A stretch of 64,000 bases of DNA from Microseira sp041929235 (GTDB taxonomy: Bacteria; Cyanobacteriota; Cyanobacteriia; Cyanobacteriales; Aerosakkonemataceae): NCBI RefSeq assembly GCF_041929235.1, contig NZ_JBHFNP010000279.1:1-64000 (forward strand), written 5' to 3'. Below are positions 16,778-26,519 of the stretch, one piece after another. A program made the position numbers and the translations under genes. The stretch's first letter is position 1, and every line of letters begins with the position of its first letter. The notes beneath the pieces were generated by a model. It was not told the DNA's origin, searched no databases, and saw nothing but the letters and a program-made list of their open reading frames with translations.

Positions 16778-17482
16778 CTAACAACCGCCGGGACAAGGAT
16801 TTTCGCATTGGATATTTGTTGCTGGGATGCTTTCGATTTTTTTGCTGGTTAAATTGATGCGCCATGCTAGTCGCGCGGGATAAAAGTTGGCATTTTGGTA
16901 GCCATTTGTTTGAGCGAGCGCCACAAATATATTTTGAGTTCTTCTTTCCCGCATCTGACAGTTAGTTTGCCAATATTCACCCCGGCGAAGTTTGGGGACT
17001 GTTTGCACATCTAAAACTGCGTTAATTGGTTCTCCCGTGCCATCAGGTCGATTGAGCATTCGCAGATTTTCTTCTAAAATAATTATGCCCCCAAAATTAG
17101 TTCTTTCTGCGCCTGGATTGACGAACGCAACGCCGTATTTACAAAGCGGAATCCCCACACAAGAACCTCCAAGATACCAACTGGGTAGGGGGTCAGTACT
17201 GGGGGTTGGACGCTGGATTCTCTCGGCGGTAAATTGCCAGTAAGTCCCTAGCGCTTGGCTTTTATAAGCGTTGCTTAAATTGCCCGATTGGTTAAACAAA
17301 GTTGCTGCTTGTTGGAAGTCTGCGATCGCGCCTTGATAATCTTCCTGACGTGTCTTGGCAATGCCTTGATTATAAACCTCTTCTGCCCTAGTTTGACTTC
17401 TTGGTTGAGCCTGCAACACCCCTGGGAAACATTCCAAGAGGGCGACTGCACTTAAAAATATAATACTTAGACGTTTAGTCAT
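16778..17482 (-). CDS. Exported TPR-like hypothetical protein
   Basis: 234 residues. A signal peptide is clear at about 1-25 (hydrophobic core, ending VLQAQ). One tetratricopeptide-like unit follows at about 33-75 (EEVYNQGIAKTRQEDYQGAIADF...). The rest is a beta-rich unknown domain with several Cys (CVGIPLCKYG, WQTNCQMRE) and a Cys-rich end, QCENPCPGGC. The Cys pairs suggest disulfides in the periplasm. The function is unknown. The stop lies just beside the tandem palindromes. Confidence 0.7.
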   Translation of the reverse strand: MTKRLSIIFLSAVALLECFPGVLQAQPRSQTRAEEVYNQGIAKTRQEDYQGAIADFQQAATLFNQSGNLSNAYKSQALGTYWQFTAERIQRPTPSTDPLPSWYLGGSCVGIPLCKYGVAFVNPGAERTNFGGIIILEENLRMLNRPDGTGEPINAVLDVQTVPKLRRGEYWQTNCQMRERRTQNIFVALAQTNGYQNANFYPARLAWRINLTSKKIESIPATNIQCENPCPGGC

Positions 17483-17602
17483 CTCATTAATTGATATTCT
17501 TGCCTTATTTTATGGCTTTGCTTCTGGAAACCGCGCCAATTTTAACCAAAATTAAAACAAATACAATAAGAACTTACTCAGGGAGACTAAATAAGATGTA
17601 AT

Positions 17603-17630
17603 GGTGCGTTACGCGCTTCGCTAACGCACC
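17603..17630. terminator. Hairpin in intergenic space
   Basis: GGTGCGTTA and TAACGCACC form a 9-bp stem around a GC-rich loop, in the sequence family often written GGTGCGTTACGC...TAACGCACCCTAC. It lies between the start of the TPR-like gene and the stop of the 504-residue gene on the same strand. It could end transcription of the latter, or be a dispersed repeat only. Confidence 0.4.
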
Positions 17631-17687
17631 CTACATATAGAGAGTTTGACTCTGCCTTTAGAGAAACCGGGTTTTTTTTGGCTAATT

Positions 17688-19202
17688 CTAACTTTCAGGG
17701 TTTCGATCTTGAGTATGGGATACAGGTTTTGGTCCAGCGTTGCGAACGTTGATAAACTTACCAAGCATATCGAACCAAAAAGGCGCACCCATTGCAATAG
17801 CGATCGCGCTCACAATCCAACCTATCAGCCTTTTAAGATAAGAAAAAGACCATTGATTAATTCGCCATTCTTGACTTCCTTCTGCTTGTTGTTGCAGGTT
17901 AGTCGAACTCCAACCAATGGGTAAGGAAACATTCTCTAAAGCTTGTTTAACGTTGTTTATATCATCCCCTTGGCGAGTGCGAATTGCCCTTTCTGTAATC
18001 GTATTACGTAAAGCCGAATCTTTCGATAGCCTGCTAACAATGTGAAGCGTATCAGCATTAGTTGCGGTAGCGACTAGCATTCCAATTAAAATCGCCACGC
18101 CTTTAGCATTCCGCTTATAAACACCCGATGCGCGATCCATTGACCGATCGAACCAAGTTTCAATTTCTTTCTGAAACTGCTGTAATTCCTTGTCTATATC
18201 TTCAATTTTTATTTTAGTCCGTTTGGCAATAACAGAAAGAGTCTCTACTAGAGACTCCGGCAAATTTTTCAGTATTTTTTCCTCAACCAAATTTTCAACT
18301 GAACCGTAAATTTCTTGGATTTTTCTATAGCTTTCGCTGTTTGGCTCTTCCAAAGCTTTTTTAAGGATTTTATAATCTGCTAAAACTTCAGTGACGCTAC
18401 GTTGTAAGCTTCTCAGCAATACAGCTTTATTGGTCGAATTAAAAGTCTGAAGGTTCAAGGATCTTATTCTGCGTAAAATTTCGCTGTTTTCGGGGAGGAA
18501 ATATCTAACATTATCTAGATAAATATTTAAAGTACCTTCCAGCCTGCTGAGGCTAGTATTCAAAGTAGCTTTATTGTTTTTTAAATCTTGGACAATTCTC
18601 TTACAACCTGTTTCTACTAAATTCAATTCTCGTTCCAGATGAGATTTAATTTCATCGCTTAAGTCTGGTTCGGGAAAAGAATGAACAATCGATTTTATAT
18701 CCTCGATTAGATCTTGGCTAAATTTTTCTAAGCTGACTCCACTAGCTTTTTGCAGCAGTTTCTGAATTCCTATTGTTTTAAACAGTGTCGTGGCAAATGT
18801 TTCGGCTTGGATGTAAGAAGGGCCGCTATCTTTATGTCCAAAAATTCTTTGCTTTACCTCGTCTTTTTTCTGCATCCAGCAATACATTTTAAACCATAAC
18901 CAACCGCCAAATTTAGCCAAGTTGCGAAACCAATTTACAATTGGCCCTCTGGCTTCTTGATTCAGCGTATTAATCAAGGGATCGTTGTAAAGTTCATTGG
19001 CGATAATTCTGGCTTTACTCAATTCTCTGTCTGTACTTTCGCCGCCTCCTACCAAGAGTGATTCTATCGACTTTTTTAAATGCTTGGCTCTCCACTGGAC
19101 AAGGGTAGCAAGCAATTCTTGAATTTCCGAGGCGAGCAAACTCAAAATCAAGTAAATAAACAATAAACCGATAGCAATGTCTAATATTTGGGGTAAATTC
19201 AT
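17688..19202 (-). CDS. Hypothetical membrane protein with long helical domain
   Basis: 504 residues. An N-terminal membrane helix (about 5-29) opens the protein. The middle (about 60-360) is mostly charged helix with coiled-coil character. A hydrophobic segment near 368-390 (VAILIGMLVATATNADTLHIV) and a third near 453-475 follow, then a short polar tail. I do not recognise the family by name; this architecture occurs in uncharacterised bacterial membrane proteins. It is divergent from the ArnT-like gene with only about 50 bp between. Confidence 0.7.
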   Translation of the reverse strand: MNLPQILDIAIGLLFIYLILSLLASEIQELLATLVQWRAKHLKKSIESLLVGGGESTDRELSKARIIANELYNDPLINTLNQEARGPIVNWFRNLAKFGGWLWFKMYCWMQKKDEVKQRIFGHKDSGPSYIQAETFATTLFKTIGIQKLLQKASGVSLEKFSQDLIEDIKSIVHSFPEPDLSDEIKSHLERELNLVETGCKRIVQDLKNNKATLNTSLSRLEGTLNIYLDNVRYFLPENSEILRRIRSLNLQTFNSTNKAVLLRSLQRSVTEVLADYKILKKALEEPNSESYRKIQEIYGSVENLVEEKILKNLPESLVETLSVIAKRTKIKIEDIDKELQQFQKEIETWFDRSMDRASGVYKRNAKGVAILIGMLVATATNADTLHIVSRLSKDSALRNTITERAIRTRQGDDINNVKQALENVSLPIGWSSTNLQQQAEGSQEWRINQWSFSYLKRLIGWIVSAIAIAMGAPFWFDMLGKFINVRNAGPKPVSHTQDRNPES

Positions 19203-19255
19203 ACTTGAATAGGTTTAAATTAGATAAATGTCCGGTATCATAGTTCAATGCAATT

Positions 19256-20875
19256 ATGGGTGGTTCAAATTTTGCCTGGGGTAATGCCAGAAACAAATTT
19301 CGCGCGACTGAAAAATGGAGCGAGGTTTTCTGTATCGTAGGATTGCTAGTGGCGGCAGTTGTGCTGTATGGAATTAATCTGGGAGGATTGGCGCTGCGCG
19401 ATTGGGATGAGGGAATTGTAGCTCAAGTTGCCCGCGATATTTTCCATGCCCCGGCTGAGTCTTTACGCTGGCTTTATCCAACCATAGCAGGGGAGCCATA
19501 CCATAACAAGCCGCCGCTGATGCACCTGTTAATTGCATTGACTTATTCAATCGGTGGCGTGAATGAATCGACGACGCGCTTACCAGGGGCAATGCTAACT
19601 GCTATTTCCGTGCCGCTATTGTATGGGATTGGGCGGGAAATTTTTCCTCAACGTCTGGCGGCGATTTTCTCAGCTTTAATTTACCTGACTTTGCTACCCG
19701 TCGTGCGTCACGGACGTTTGGCGATGTTGGATGGGGCAATACTGTGCTTTTTTTTGTTAATGGTATGGTGTTTGTTACGCAGTCGCCGCGATTTGCGCTA
19801 TTGTCTCGGCGTCGGTATTGGCTTCGGGTTGATCTGCCTGACTAAGGGTATTTTAGGGATTTTGTTGGGTGCGATCGCTTTCCTCTTCATCTTCTGGGAT
19901 ACACCCCGACTCCTGACATCTTTCTATCTCTGGATCGGACTAATTCTTGGCAGCATTCCGGTAGCGTTGTGGTATGCTGCCCAATTCTTACACTACGGTG
20001 AATCTTTTATCACAACCAGTCTCGTTCGTCAATCCTTTGAGCGAATTTGGACACCAGTAGAAAATCACACTGGGCCACCTTGGTATTATCTGCTGGAAAT
20101 TCTAGAATCAAGCTGGCCTTGGCTGCTGTTTTTACCCCAAAGTTTCCAACTCACCTGGGAAAATCGCAATCTCGGCTGGGCTAAATTAATCTTGGTTTGG
20201 AGTAGCGTTTACTTATTGGCTATCTCCGCGATGACGACAAAACTTCCTTGGTACGTTTTGCCAGTTTACCCGGCTTTAGCCCTAGCAGGGGGTGCTTACT
20301 TAGCAGAAGTTTGGCATTTTCCGGCGACAAAATCTTATCCGCGCGCTTGGGTTGTTATTTTAGCATTGCTGGCTGTTGCGGGTTGGGGAGGTAGTATTTA
20401 CTTTGGCTTCTTCGCGCCGACGCGGGAAGCGGATATCGGATTAATTTTAGCTGCCGTGGCGATCGCAATGACGTTAGGGGCGGTTTTGGTGGCGCGTTGC
20501 GATCGCCAATTTATGGGTATATTATTTTGGGGGATGTACGTGTCGTTAATGCTACTGATGACTTCCCAACATTGGGTTTGGGAGTTAGCCGAAGCTTATC
20601 CGGTGAAACCCGTTGCTCAGATGATACAGAATAGCGGGATTCCGGAGGGTGAAAAGATTTATACATCCTATCCTTACAATCGTCCGGCGTTGAATTTTTA
20701 TAGCGATCGCCAAGTCATCCCCGCTTCAGTTGATAATCTGAAACAATACTGGCAACAAGATTCTTCCCCCTACTTGCTCATCGATCCAGACACGCTGGAA
20801 AAACTAGCCCTAGAGCAGGTAAAACAGCTAGGAACCGTACCAGATTGGATGCTAATTACGCGCCAGAGAGCATAG
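19256..20875 (+). CDS. ArnT/PMT-like membrane glycosyltransferase (GT-C, GT83)
   Basis: 539 residues with about 11-12 membrane helices. The first outer loop carries LRDWDEGIVAQVARDIF, the Asp/Glu motif typical of ArnT and dolichyl-phosphate-mannose-type transferases, followed by NKPPLMHLLIALTYSIGG and TRLPGAMLTAISVPLLYGIGR. These enzymes move a sugar from an undecaprenyl- or polyprenyl-phosphate carrier to lipid A, protein or another acceptor outside the membrane. No lipid A modification genes are adjacent, so the acceptor is unknown. Confidence 0.88.
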   Translation: MGGSNFAWGNARNKFRATEKWSEVFCIVGLLVAAVVLYGINLGGLALRDWDEGIVAQVARDIFHAPAESLRWLYPTIAGEPYHNKPPLMHLLIALTYSIGGVNESTTRLPGAMLTAISVPLLYGIGREIFPQRLAAIFSALIYLTLLPVVRHGRLAMLDGAILCFFLLMVWCLLRSRRDLRYCLGVGIGFGLICLTKGILGILLGAIAFLFIFWDTPRLLTSFYLWIGLILGSIPVALWYAAQFLHYGESFITTSLVRQSFERIWTPVENHTGPPWYYLLEILESSWPWLLFLPQSFQLTWENRNLGWAKLILVWSSVYLLAISAMTTKLPWYVLPVYPALALAGGAYLAEVWHFPATKSYPRAWVVILALLAVAGWGGSIYFGFFAPTREADIGLILAAVAIAMTLGAVLVARCDRQFMGILFWGMYVSLMLLMTSQHWVWELAEAYPVKPVAQMIQNSGIPEGEKIYTSYPYNRPALNFYSDRQVIPASVDNLKQYWQQDSSPYLLIDPDTLEKLALEQVKQLGTVPDWMLITRQRA

Positions 20876-20925
20876 GGCATAGGTTAAAAATTACCAATTA
20901 CCCATTACCAATTAACCATTACCAA

Positions 20926-21309
20926 TTACCCATCCAAACTTTTTGTCACCCACTCCCAAATTTGGTGTAGGGGATTTTGCCGATCTTGCCTGCCCTCTGG
21001 CGTTGTTAAGGTAACACCCAAGAAAATTGCACTACCTACAAGGACGATCGCCGCGATGGGTCCACCAAAGCGGAAATCGCGGCGCATTCGAGCTAGAGGG
21101 CGACTCTGACGCCGCAGCATCTGGCTGTTGGGACGGCGTTTAAGCGGTACGGGATCGCGGACGTAATGACCGCTTTGACTCACTACAAAACGTTGCTCGC
21201 AATAGGGGCAAGTATAAAGTCCACTGCCCGATCTGCCCAGCTTCATGGGTCTGGAACGATGGCAAATCGGGCAAACAGCGGAACGTCCATCAAATGTGTG
21301 AGCACTCAT
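20926..21309 (-). CDS. Zinc-ribbon protein with C-terminal membrane helix
   Basis: 127 residues. The N-terminus has CPIC (about 14-17) and CPYC (about 35-38), a four-Cys zinc ribbon. A basic, Arg-rich linker follows, then one membrane helix (about 89-107, IAAIVLVGSAIFLGVTLTT) and a short outer tail. The pattern suggests a small membrane-anchored zinc-ribbon protein facing the cytoplasm. Function unknown. Confidence 0.72.
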   Translation of the reverse strand: MSAHTFDGRSAVCPICHRSRPMKLGRSGSGLYTCPYCEQRFVVSQSGHYVRDPVPLKRRPNSQMLRRQSRPLARMRRDFRFGGPIAAIVLVGSAIFLGVTLTTPEGRQDRQNPLHQIWEWVTKSLDG

Positions 21310-21739
21310 CAGAATTTCCTAATTTCCCCACCGGATGTGATTATTTTTAAGCGTTGAGCTGCTGACAGTGTGTTGATGCCAAGCGCCTCGATCCGAGTTT
21401 TTCCTGGTGATAGCTTGCGCCACCTGTAGTGACTTTTAGCAAGGCGCATCTCCACCCAACCCATCCTTGGTTTGAAGTGGTATCCAAACGCCGACGCCAG
21501 ATCAACATTTTTAGCATTCGATACGGAATTATGAACCCTAAGATGTTTAAGCGCATTGCCCCAAAAGTTTTGTTACGAGTAGTAACAGACGGATTGATTC
21601 AACCATCTTCTTCCCTAGTCTACCCTTGTTGACTTGCCTTGCTGCAACCCCAGTGGGGTTCTTTATCTATACAATCAAATTGAGAAGCCAGTCACAAAAT
21701 TTAAGCTTTCTCTAAGTACTAGATATAGTCGTCTCTATA
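21310..21739. other. Intergenic region without a supported gene
   Basis: 430 bp between the divergent zinc-ribbon and ClC genes. Short ORFs here have no recognisable family, and I see no RNA gene. It probably holds promoters for both flanking genes. Confidence 0.5.
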
Positions 21740-23680
21740 ATGTCATACCTACCTCCCGCTGCGGCCTCGCTGTCTGAATCGACAGCACTCAGAACGGGCA
21801 CTTCTTGTCGCGTGCCTACTTCTACATCCAGACTCACCCGCCTACTTAACCATCTCCAGCCTTCCCCAGAAACAATGGTATTGATTTTGGCGGTGCTGAT
21901 TGGAGGTGGAACGGGGATGGGTGTGGTCACGTTTCACTATTTGATCGAGCGGATCCACAGTTTGATGTTAGAAGATCTGATGGGTCACATCTCGGTTTGG
22001 GGTTCCTGGAGTTTAGCCTGCGTTCCCACTATCGGCGGATTGCTCATCGGACTAATGCGCTGGCGCTTGCAAGACTTTGGGCCGAGCATTTCTACTTTAA
22101 TCGCCGCCACTGAGGACGCAAAACTTGCTTTGTCGCGGGAACTCAGACCCGTTACGAAGATGGTGGCAGCTGCGATTTCTCTCGGAACTGGCGCTTCTTT
22201 GGGGCCAGAAGGTCCTTCTGTGGAAATCGGCGCCAATTTTGGCATGTTAGTGGGTCAAGTGCTGCAAGTGTCCCGCGAACGCCACCGCCTGCTGTTGGGT
22301 GCTGGGGCGGCAGCTGGTTTGGCAGCTGGTTTTAACGCCCCTATTGCGGGCGTTTTTTTTGCCCTGGAGTTGGTTTTGGGCACAACTTTTGCCACTTCAG
22401 CCGTGAGCGTGGTGCTGCTAGCTGCCGTTGTAGCGGCGTTGGTTGCCCAAATTGGATTGGGTGCCCAACCTGCTTTTAGTTTGCCTGCCTATGACGTTCG
22501 CAGCCCTCTAGAATTGCCTCTTTATATGGTATTGGGTTTGCTCGCCAGTCTGGTATCTCTCACCTATACCCAAGCAATTCAACTGGCGCAACGCTGCTTT
22601 CGCGGTCAGGTAGCAGGGTTTGGCTGGTTGGGTCGTATTCCACGATACATTCATCCTGTAATTGGGGGACTCGGCGTCGGGTTGGTGGGTTTGCAGTTGC
22701 CCCAAATTCTCGGCATCGGTTACGAAACCGTTGGCGCGATGCTGCAAGATGTGAAATTTTCCCTCCAGTTGTTGCTGCTTTTGCTAGTCGTCAAGTTAGT
22801 GATGACCGCGTTTAGTTTGGGCAGCGGATTGGTGGGGGGTGTGTTTGCTCCCGCGATGTTTTTGGGTGCTTCTTTGGGGGCAGCTTATGGAAAAATTTTG
22901 CCCTTATTGCTGCCTGGGTTAAGCCTACATATTGCCGCCCCACCCGCTTATGCCATGGTGGGAATGGCGGCGGTTTTGGCTGCTAGCGTCCGCGCTCCTT
23001 TAACGGCTATTTTGTTATTGTTCGAGATGACGCGGGACTATCGCATTGTTTTGCCTTTGATGGCGGCTGTGGGTTTAAGCGTGTGGCTGGTGGATACCAT
23101 TAAGTCAAAGTCAACGGTAAATAAGGGCTTAAATCTGCAACAAATGGGCGTGAATGTGGAGAAAGACCAGAATCTGGAACTTCTAAAACAAATTCCAGTT
23201 TCGGCGGCGATGCTTAAACCTCGCCTGATGCTATCTAGCAGTTGCAGCGTCTTAGAAGCCGGTTTGGCGATGACGAACGAGCGCTGTCACACTGCTTTAG
23301 CAATCGATGATGATTTAAAACTAATTGGTCTGGTCACGCTTCAGGATATCGATCGCGCGATCGCTGCTTCCGAATCCGATGCTTCTACAATCAATTTAGT
23401 CGATTTAACCCTCGCTGCGATCTGCACCAAGGATCTCCTCTATGCCTATGCAGATGAGCCGGTTGCTGATGCTTTAGACCGCATGGCAGCGCGAGGTTTG
23501 CATCAGCTTCCCGTGGTTGAACGCGACAACCTCAAACGGATTTTAGGCTTACTCGAAAAAGAAGGAATTACCCTGGCATGCGACGTTGCCGTTACTACTC
23601 GAGCAATTAACCGCTACCTCTCCCCTCCTGCACGAACTACCCAGGAGTTGCCTTTACCCAAACTCACCCAAACTGCCTGA
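21740..23680 (+). CDS. ClC-family chloride channel/antiporter with CBS domain pair
   Basis: 646 residues. The ClC core spans about 45-450, with the anion-pathway motifs GTGASLGPEGPSVEIGANFG (the gating Glu is in GPEGP) and GGVFAPAMFLGASLG, as well as AAGLAAGFNAPIAGVFFALE. Two CBS domains follow at about 485-620 (PVSAAMLKP... and AICTKDLLYAYADEPVADAL...), which usually bind adenine nucleotides and regulate the pore. It could be a channel or a proton-coupled exchanger; the proton Glu cannot be judged without alignment. The start region is Ser/Thr-rich and the exact start is less certain. Confidence 0.93.
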   Translation: MSYLPPAAASLSESTALRTGTSCRVPTSTSRLTRLLNHLQPSPETMVLILAVLIGGGTGMGVVTFHYLIERIHSLMLEDLMGHISVWGSWSLACVPTIGGLLIGLMRWRLQDFGPSISTLIAATEDAKLALSRELRPVTKMVAAAISLGTGASLGPEGPSVEIGANFGMLVGQVLQVSRERHRLLLGAGAAAGLAAGFNAPIAGVFFALELVLGTTFATSAVSVVLLAAVVAALVAQIGLGAQPAFSLPAYDVRSPLELPLYMVLGLLASLVSLTYTQAIQLAQRCFRGQVAGFGWLGRIPRYIHPVIGGLGVGLVGLQLPQILGIGYETVGAMLQDVKFSLQLLLLLLVVKLVMTAFSLGSGLVGGVFAPAMFLGASLGAAYGKILPLLLPGLSLHIAAPPAYAMVGMAAVLAASVRAPLTAILLLFEMTRDYRIVLPLMAAVGLSVWLVDTIKSKSTVNKGLNLQQMGVNVEKDQNLELLKQIPVSAAMLKPRLMLSSSCSVLEAGLAMTNERCHTALAIDDDLKLIGLVTLQDIDRAIAASESDASTINLVDLTLAAICTKDLLYAYADEPVADALDRMAARGLHQLPVVERDNLKRILGLLEKEGITLACDVAVTTRAINRYLSPPARTTQELPLPKLTQTA

Positions 23681-23718
23681 ACCTTTCAGGTATCCCTTGA
23701 CCAAGTTATTAGTTTTTT

Positions 23719-23744
23719 GTAGGGTGGGCGAATGCTCACCCTAC
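23719..23744 (+). terminator. Hairpin after the ClC gene
   Basis: GTAGGGTGGGC and GCTCACCCTAC pair with one wobble around a GAAT loop, 38 bp after the stop. A weak T-rich stretch (AACTTTTAG) follows. It may terminate the ClC transcript, though GTAGGGTGGGC hairpins are also a dispersed cyanobacterial repeat. Confidence 0.5.
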
Positions 23745-23881
23745 AACTTTTAGGGGAATTTGTCTTTGCTTGGGCATAGATAAGCAAACTATTCCCTTGC
23801 TGTACGCCTTGCCACACGGTATTTGGCGCTTAGGTCTTGAAGGTTGCGGTTGCTCTGGGCGAGATCGTAGCGGTGTAGTCT

Positions 23882-24280
23882 TTATTCCTCGTCTAGTTCG
23901 ATCTCGTCTCCACCGATTTGTTTGAGACGAATGTGCTTGCGTCCCAAGGAAATTTCAAACTCATCTCCTGGTTTCAGCCCCATCTGTTTGGTGTAAGCCG
24001 AACCAATCAATAAGTTGCCGTTGGACTGGACGCTGATTCGATAACTTGCACTGCGTCCGCCGCGACCATTACCGCCTTGTTTGCTGTCTAACTGAATCCC
24101 CTCGGCATCAATCAGGGCATTCAAGAATTTCATCATGTTTACCCGCTCTACACCGTTTTTAGTCACGGTGTAGTAGCCGCAGGCTTTGGCTTTTTCCTCT
24201 TTGCTGAGATTTTCTAGCTCTTTGACTTTTCTCAGGAGAGCTTCCCCTTCTAGGGTTTCGATCTTTTGTGTTTTTGGCAT
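23882..24280 (-). CDS. cyAbrB-type transcriptional regulator
   Basis: 132 residues. Cyanobacterial AbrB proteins carry the DNA-binding swapped-hairpin domain at the C-terminus, and here that domain is at about 75-128 (SASYRISVQSNGNLLIGSAYTKQMGLKPGDEFEI...). The N-terminal half (LEGEALLRKVKELENLSKEEKAKACGYYT) is the family's own helical part. Members regulate nitrogen, carbon and redox genes broadly. The gene stands alone and its targets cannot be seen from this window. Confidence 0.93.
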   Translation of the reverse strand: MPKTQKIETLEGEALLRKVKELENLSKEEKAKACGYYTVTKNGVERVNMMKFLNALIDAEGIQLDSKQGGNGRGGRSASYRISVQSNGNLLIGSAYTKQMGLKPGDEFEISLGRKHIRLKQIGGDEIELDEE

Positions 24281-24628
24281 TAACTTCTCTCTACAACAAA
24301 TCCATCAAGTAATTTATAGTATCTTACTTTAGCTGAAATTCACACTGGTTGATATGAAGCTTTAGCTTTATATCAGCTTACACCCCTATGTTAGCCCTCG
24401 AAGGTAAAGTTCTTTAAAGATTGACTGGGGTCTGTTTAGTAGCATCTTTGTTGAATTAGGGTGAGGGAGGAGCGAGAGCGAGAGGGAAAATACTCGCGCC
24501 CAGTTCCTGGCAGATTGGTATGACCATCGCTGAAGCTGATGCTGGGCAACAGAAAGCCGTTTGTGAAGGAAACGATCCTCAACTTGGTGGATGATAGACA
24601 AAGGAAGGTTTTGGTTACCGTAGCTCGA
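24281..24628. other. Intergenic region with possible upstream extension of the Rrf2 gene
   Basis: About 350 bp between the divergent cyAbrB and Rrf2-type genes. The frame of the Rrf2 gene stays open back to an ATG at 24539, but the added 30 residues look unlike the family. No other gene is supported. A short GAAGCTTTAGCTTTATATCAGC dyad near 24355-24380 overlaps the likely cyAbrB promoter. Confidence 0.45.
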
Positions 24629-25072
24629 ATGAAACTGACAACGAGGGCGCACTATAGTGTAAAGGCACTACTAGATTTGAGTTTACAGCCGGGATATGGC
24701 CCGACTTCTGTAAAAGCGATCGCTCGTCGCCAAGATATCCCCGCTCCCTATCTGGAAAAATTACTGATCGAGATGCGTCGCGCTGGGTTAGTTAACTCGG
24801 TTCGCGGCGCCCTGGGAGGATATCAATTAGCTCGTCAACCTGGCAAAATCTCTTTAGGACAAATTTTAGAAGCGGTGGGAGAAACGATCGAACCCCTACC
24901 TCACCACACTGCGGATGCAAAAGCAACTGAAGATTGGGTAACGCTGACCCTGTGGCGACAGTTGCACCAAAAGCTAAAAGATGCTCTCTATAGTATTTCC
25001 CTAGAAGATCTTTACTACGATGCCCGCAGTTGGCAAGCTGCTTGTGGGGAAGAAACAAGTTTTGTTGTTTAG
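24629..25072 (+). CDS. Rrf2-family transcriptional regulator
   Basis: 147 residues from the ATG at 24629, the point where Rrf2 similarity starts (MKLTTRAHYSVKALLDLSLQ). The winged helix is complete (SVKAIARRQDIPAPYLEKLL, LVNSVRGALGGYQLARQPGKISL). The usual iron-sulfur Cys cluster of IscR/NsrR types is absent; only a lone Cys is present near the end (QAACGEE). It therefore probably senses something other than an Fe-S cluster, or is a divergent member. No cysteine-desulfurase genes are adjacent; cbiB follows after 30 bp. Confidence 0.92.
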   Translation: MKLTTRAHYSVKALLDLSLQPGYGPTSVKAIARRQDIPAPYLEKLLIEMRRAGLVNSVRGALGGYQLARQPGKISLGQILEAVGETIEPLPHHTADAKATEDWVTLTLWRQLHQKLKDALYSISLEDLYYDARSWQAACGEETSFVV

Positions 25073-25102
25073 CAATCGCTAATCGGTAATGGGTTATGGG
25101 TT

Positions 25103-26107
25103 ATGGTTAGTGGGAATTACCTGGTTCTAGCGATCGCTGCCAGTCTAGATTACCTGATTGGCGATCCTTGGGGATGGCCTCATCCAGTGCGAGGGATGGG
25201 ATGGATAATATATCAGTTTGTTCGAGGCATTGTAAATGATCCGGTGGCAAGAGAAGAGGCTTATTTTACCAAAACAAGGATAATAACTCACCGAATCAGG
25301 GGCATCGTTTTAGCAATTGTACTGGTAATGGGTAGCGGCGGCTTGGGTTGGATAATTGTTCAAGCTGCTAGATTTATACATCCTTTATTGGGTGTGGCTC
25401 TCGAAAGCATAATATTGGCAAGCTGTTTTGCAGCGAGGAGTTTGAGAGATGCTGCGGATGATGTTTTACAACCCCTGACTCAAGGAGATCTAGCGAAAGC
25501 ACGTAAGACTTTAAGTAATTATGTCGGTCGCGATACAGAAAATTTATCTTCATCAGAAATTTTACGGGCAGTGTTGGAGACGGTGACGGAAAATGCGACC
25601 GATGGAGTAATGGCACCGCTATTTTATGCGCTCGCTGGCTGTTTTATCCCCATGGTGGGTGCTGCACCCCTTGCTTTGGCTTATAAAGCTGCCAGTACCC
25701 TCGATTCAATGGTGGGTTATAGCGATGCACCTTATACATATATAGGATGGTTTAGCGCCAAAATGGAGGACGTTTTAACTTGGCTTCCTTGTCGGTTAAC
25801 GGTATTGACTTTAGCGCTTTTATCGGGTAAGCCTGGTTATGTTTTGCAAGTATGTCGGCGAGATGCAACTGCCGATCCGAGTCCGAATTCGGGTTGGAGT
25901 GAATGCGCTTATGCTGCTGTATTGGGCGTGCAGGTGGGAGGGATAAATTTCTATCGGGGAGTGGCGAAGCACAAACCGCTTTTGGCAGAAGCTATTCATC
26001 CGATTACGTCAGAACGAATACAGCAGGCGACTCGCTTGACGAGGAATTGCTTTTTGATTTGGTTAGGGCTCGCGCAAACCGCGCTCATCTTGCTTGCTTG
26101 GCTTTAA
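25103..26107 (+). CDS. cbiB: Adenosylcobinamide-phosphate synthase (CbiB/CobD)
   Basis: Membrane enzyme of cobalamin synthesis that joins aminopropanol phosphate to adenosylcobyric acid. 334 residues with several membrane helices. Signatures: LDYLIGDPWGWPHPVRGMGW at the N-terminus, LSNYVGRDTENLSSSEILRAVLETVTENATDGVMAPLFY, and YKAASTLDSMVGY in the middle. Cobamide use fits cyanobacteria, which make pseudocobalamin. No other cob genes are next to it. It lies 30 bp after the Rrf2 gene on the same strand. Confidence 0.95.
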   Translation: MVSGNYLVLAIAASLDYLIGDPWGWPHPVRGMGWIIYQFVRGIVNDPVAREEAYFTKTRIITHRIRGIVLAIVLVMGSGGLGWIIVQAARFIHPLLGVALESIILASCFAARSLRDAADDVLQPLTQGDLAKARKTLSNYVGRDTENLSSSEILRAVLETVTENATDGVMAPLFYALAGCFIPMVGAAPLALAYKAASTLDSMVGYSDAPYTYIGWFSAKMEDVLTWLPCRLTVLTLALLSGKPGYVLQVCRRDATADPSPNSGWSECAYAAVLGVQVGGINFYRGVAKHKPLLAEAIHPITSERIQQATRLTRNCFLIWLGLAQTALILLAWL

Positions 26108-26137
26108 AATGAGATAGGATTTCCCAGGTTGAACCGC

Positions 26138-26512
26138 ATGGTGACGATAACATCCCAAGAAATTGCTCAGTATCGTTCGCAACTATCAGCTGATCCCGAC
26201 GCCCTCAAAGCTTTGGATGTAATTGAAGACTGCGAGGGAGATCTGGAAGATGCAGCGATCGCCTTGGCAATTGGTGCGGGACAACAACCAGACACATCCG
26301 ATAATTGGTTAGCGCTTTTAGCCAAACGGTGTCGCGTTCCCATCTGCGAAAAAGATTTTAGGGAAGATTTATTAAATGGCAACTGTACAAAGGCAGTAGA
26401 ATATCTGAGTTCGACGAAACTTTGCCCCGAACTGTTGGTAGCGCCAGTGGTAATCTACGCGATCAAGACAGGGGTGAATCAGTTTTGCGAACCTTTGGAA
26501 TATAAGCTTTGA
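26138..26512 (+). CDS. Conserved hypothetical protein
   Basis: 124 residues from the ATG at 26138; a TTG at 26129 lies just before. It is acidic and helical, with a VIEDCEGDLEDAAIALAIGAG segment and a C-terminal half containing four Cys (RCRVPICEKDF, NCTKAVEYL, LCPELLV). I recall similar small proteins in cyanobacterial genomes but no function. It ends directly before the 75-bp tandem repeats. Confidence 0.72.
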   Translation: MVTITSQEIAQYRSQLSADPDALKALDVIEDCEGDLEDAAIALAIGAGQQPDTSDNWLALLAKRCRVPICEKDFREDLLNGNCTKAVEYLSSTKLCPELLVAPVVIYAIKTGVNQFCEPLEYKL

Positions 26513-26519
26513 TGCTCAA

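Noticed and set aside
21429..21632. 67-codon frame in the gap before the ClC gene
   Set aside because: No similarity and no ribosome site.
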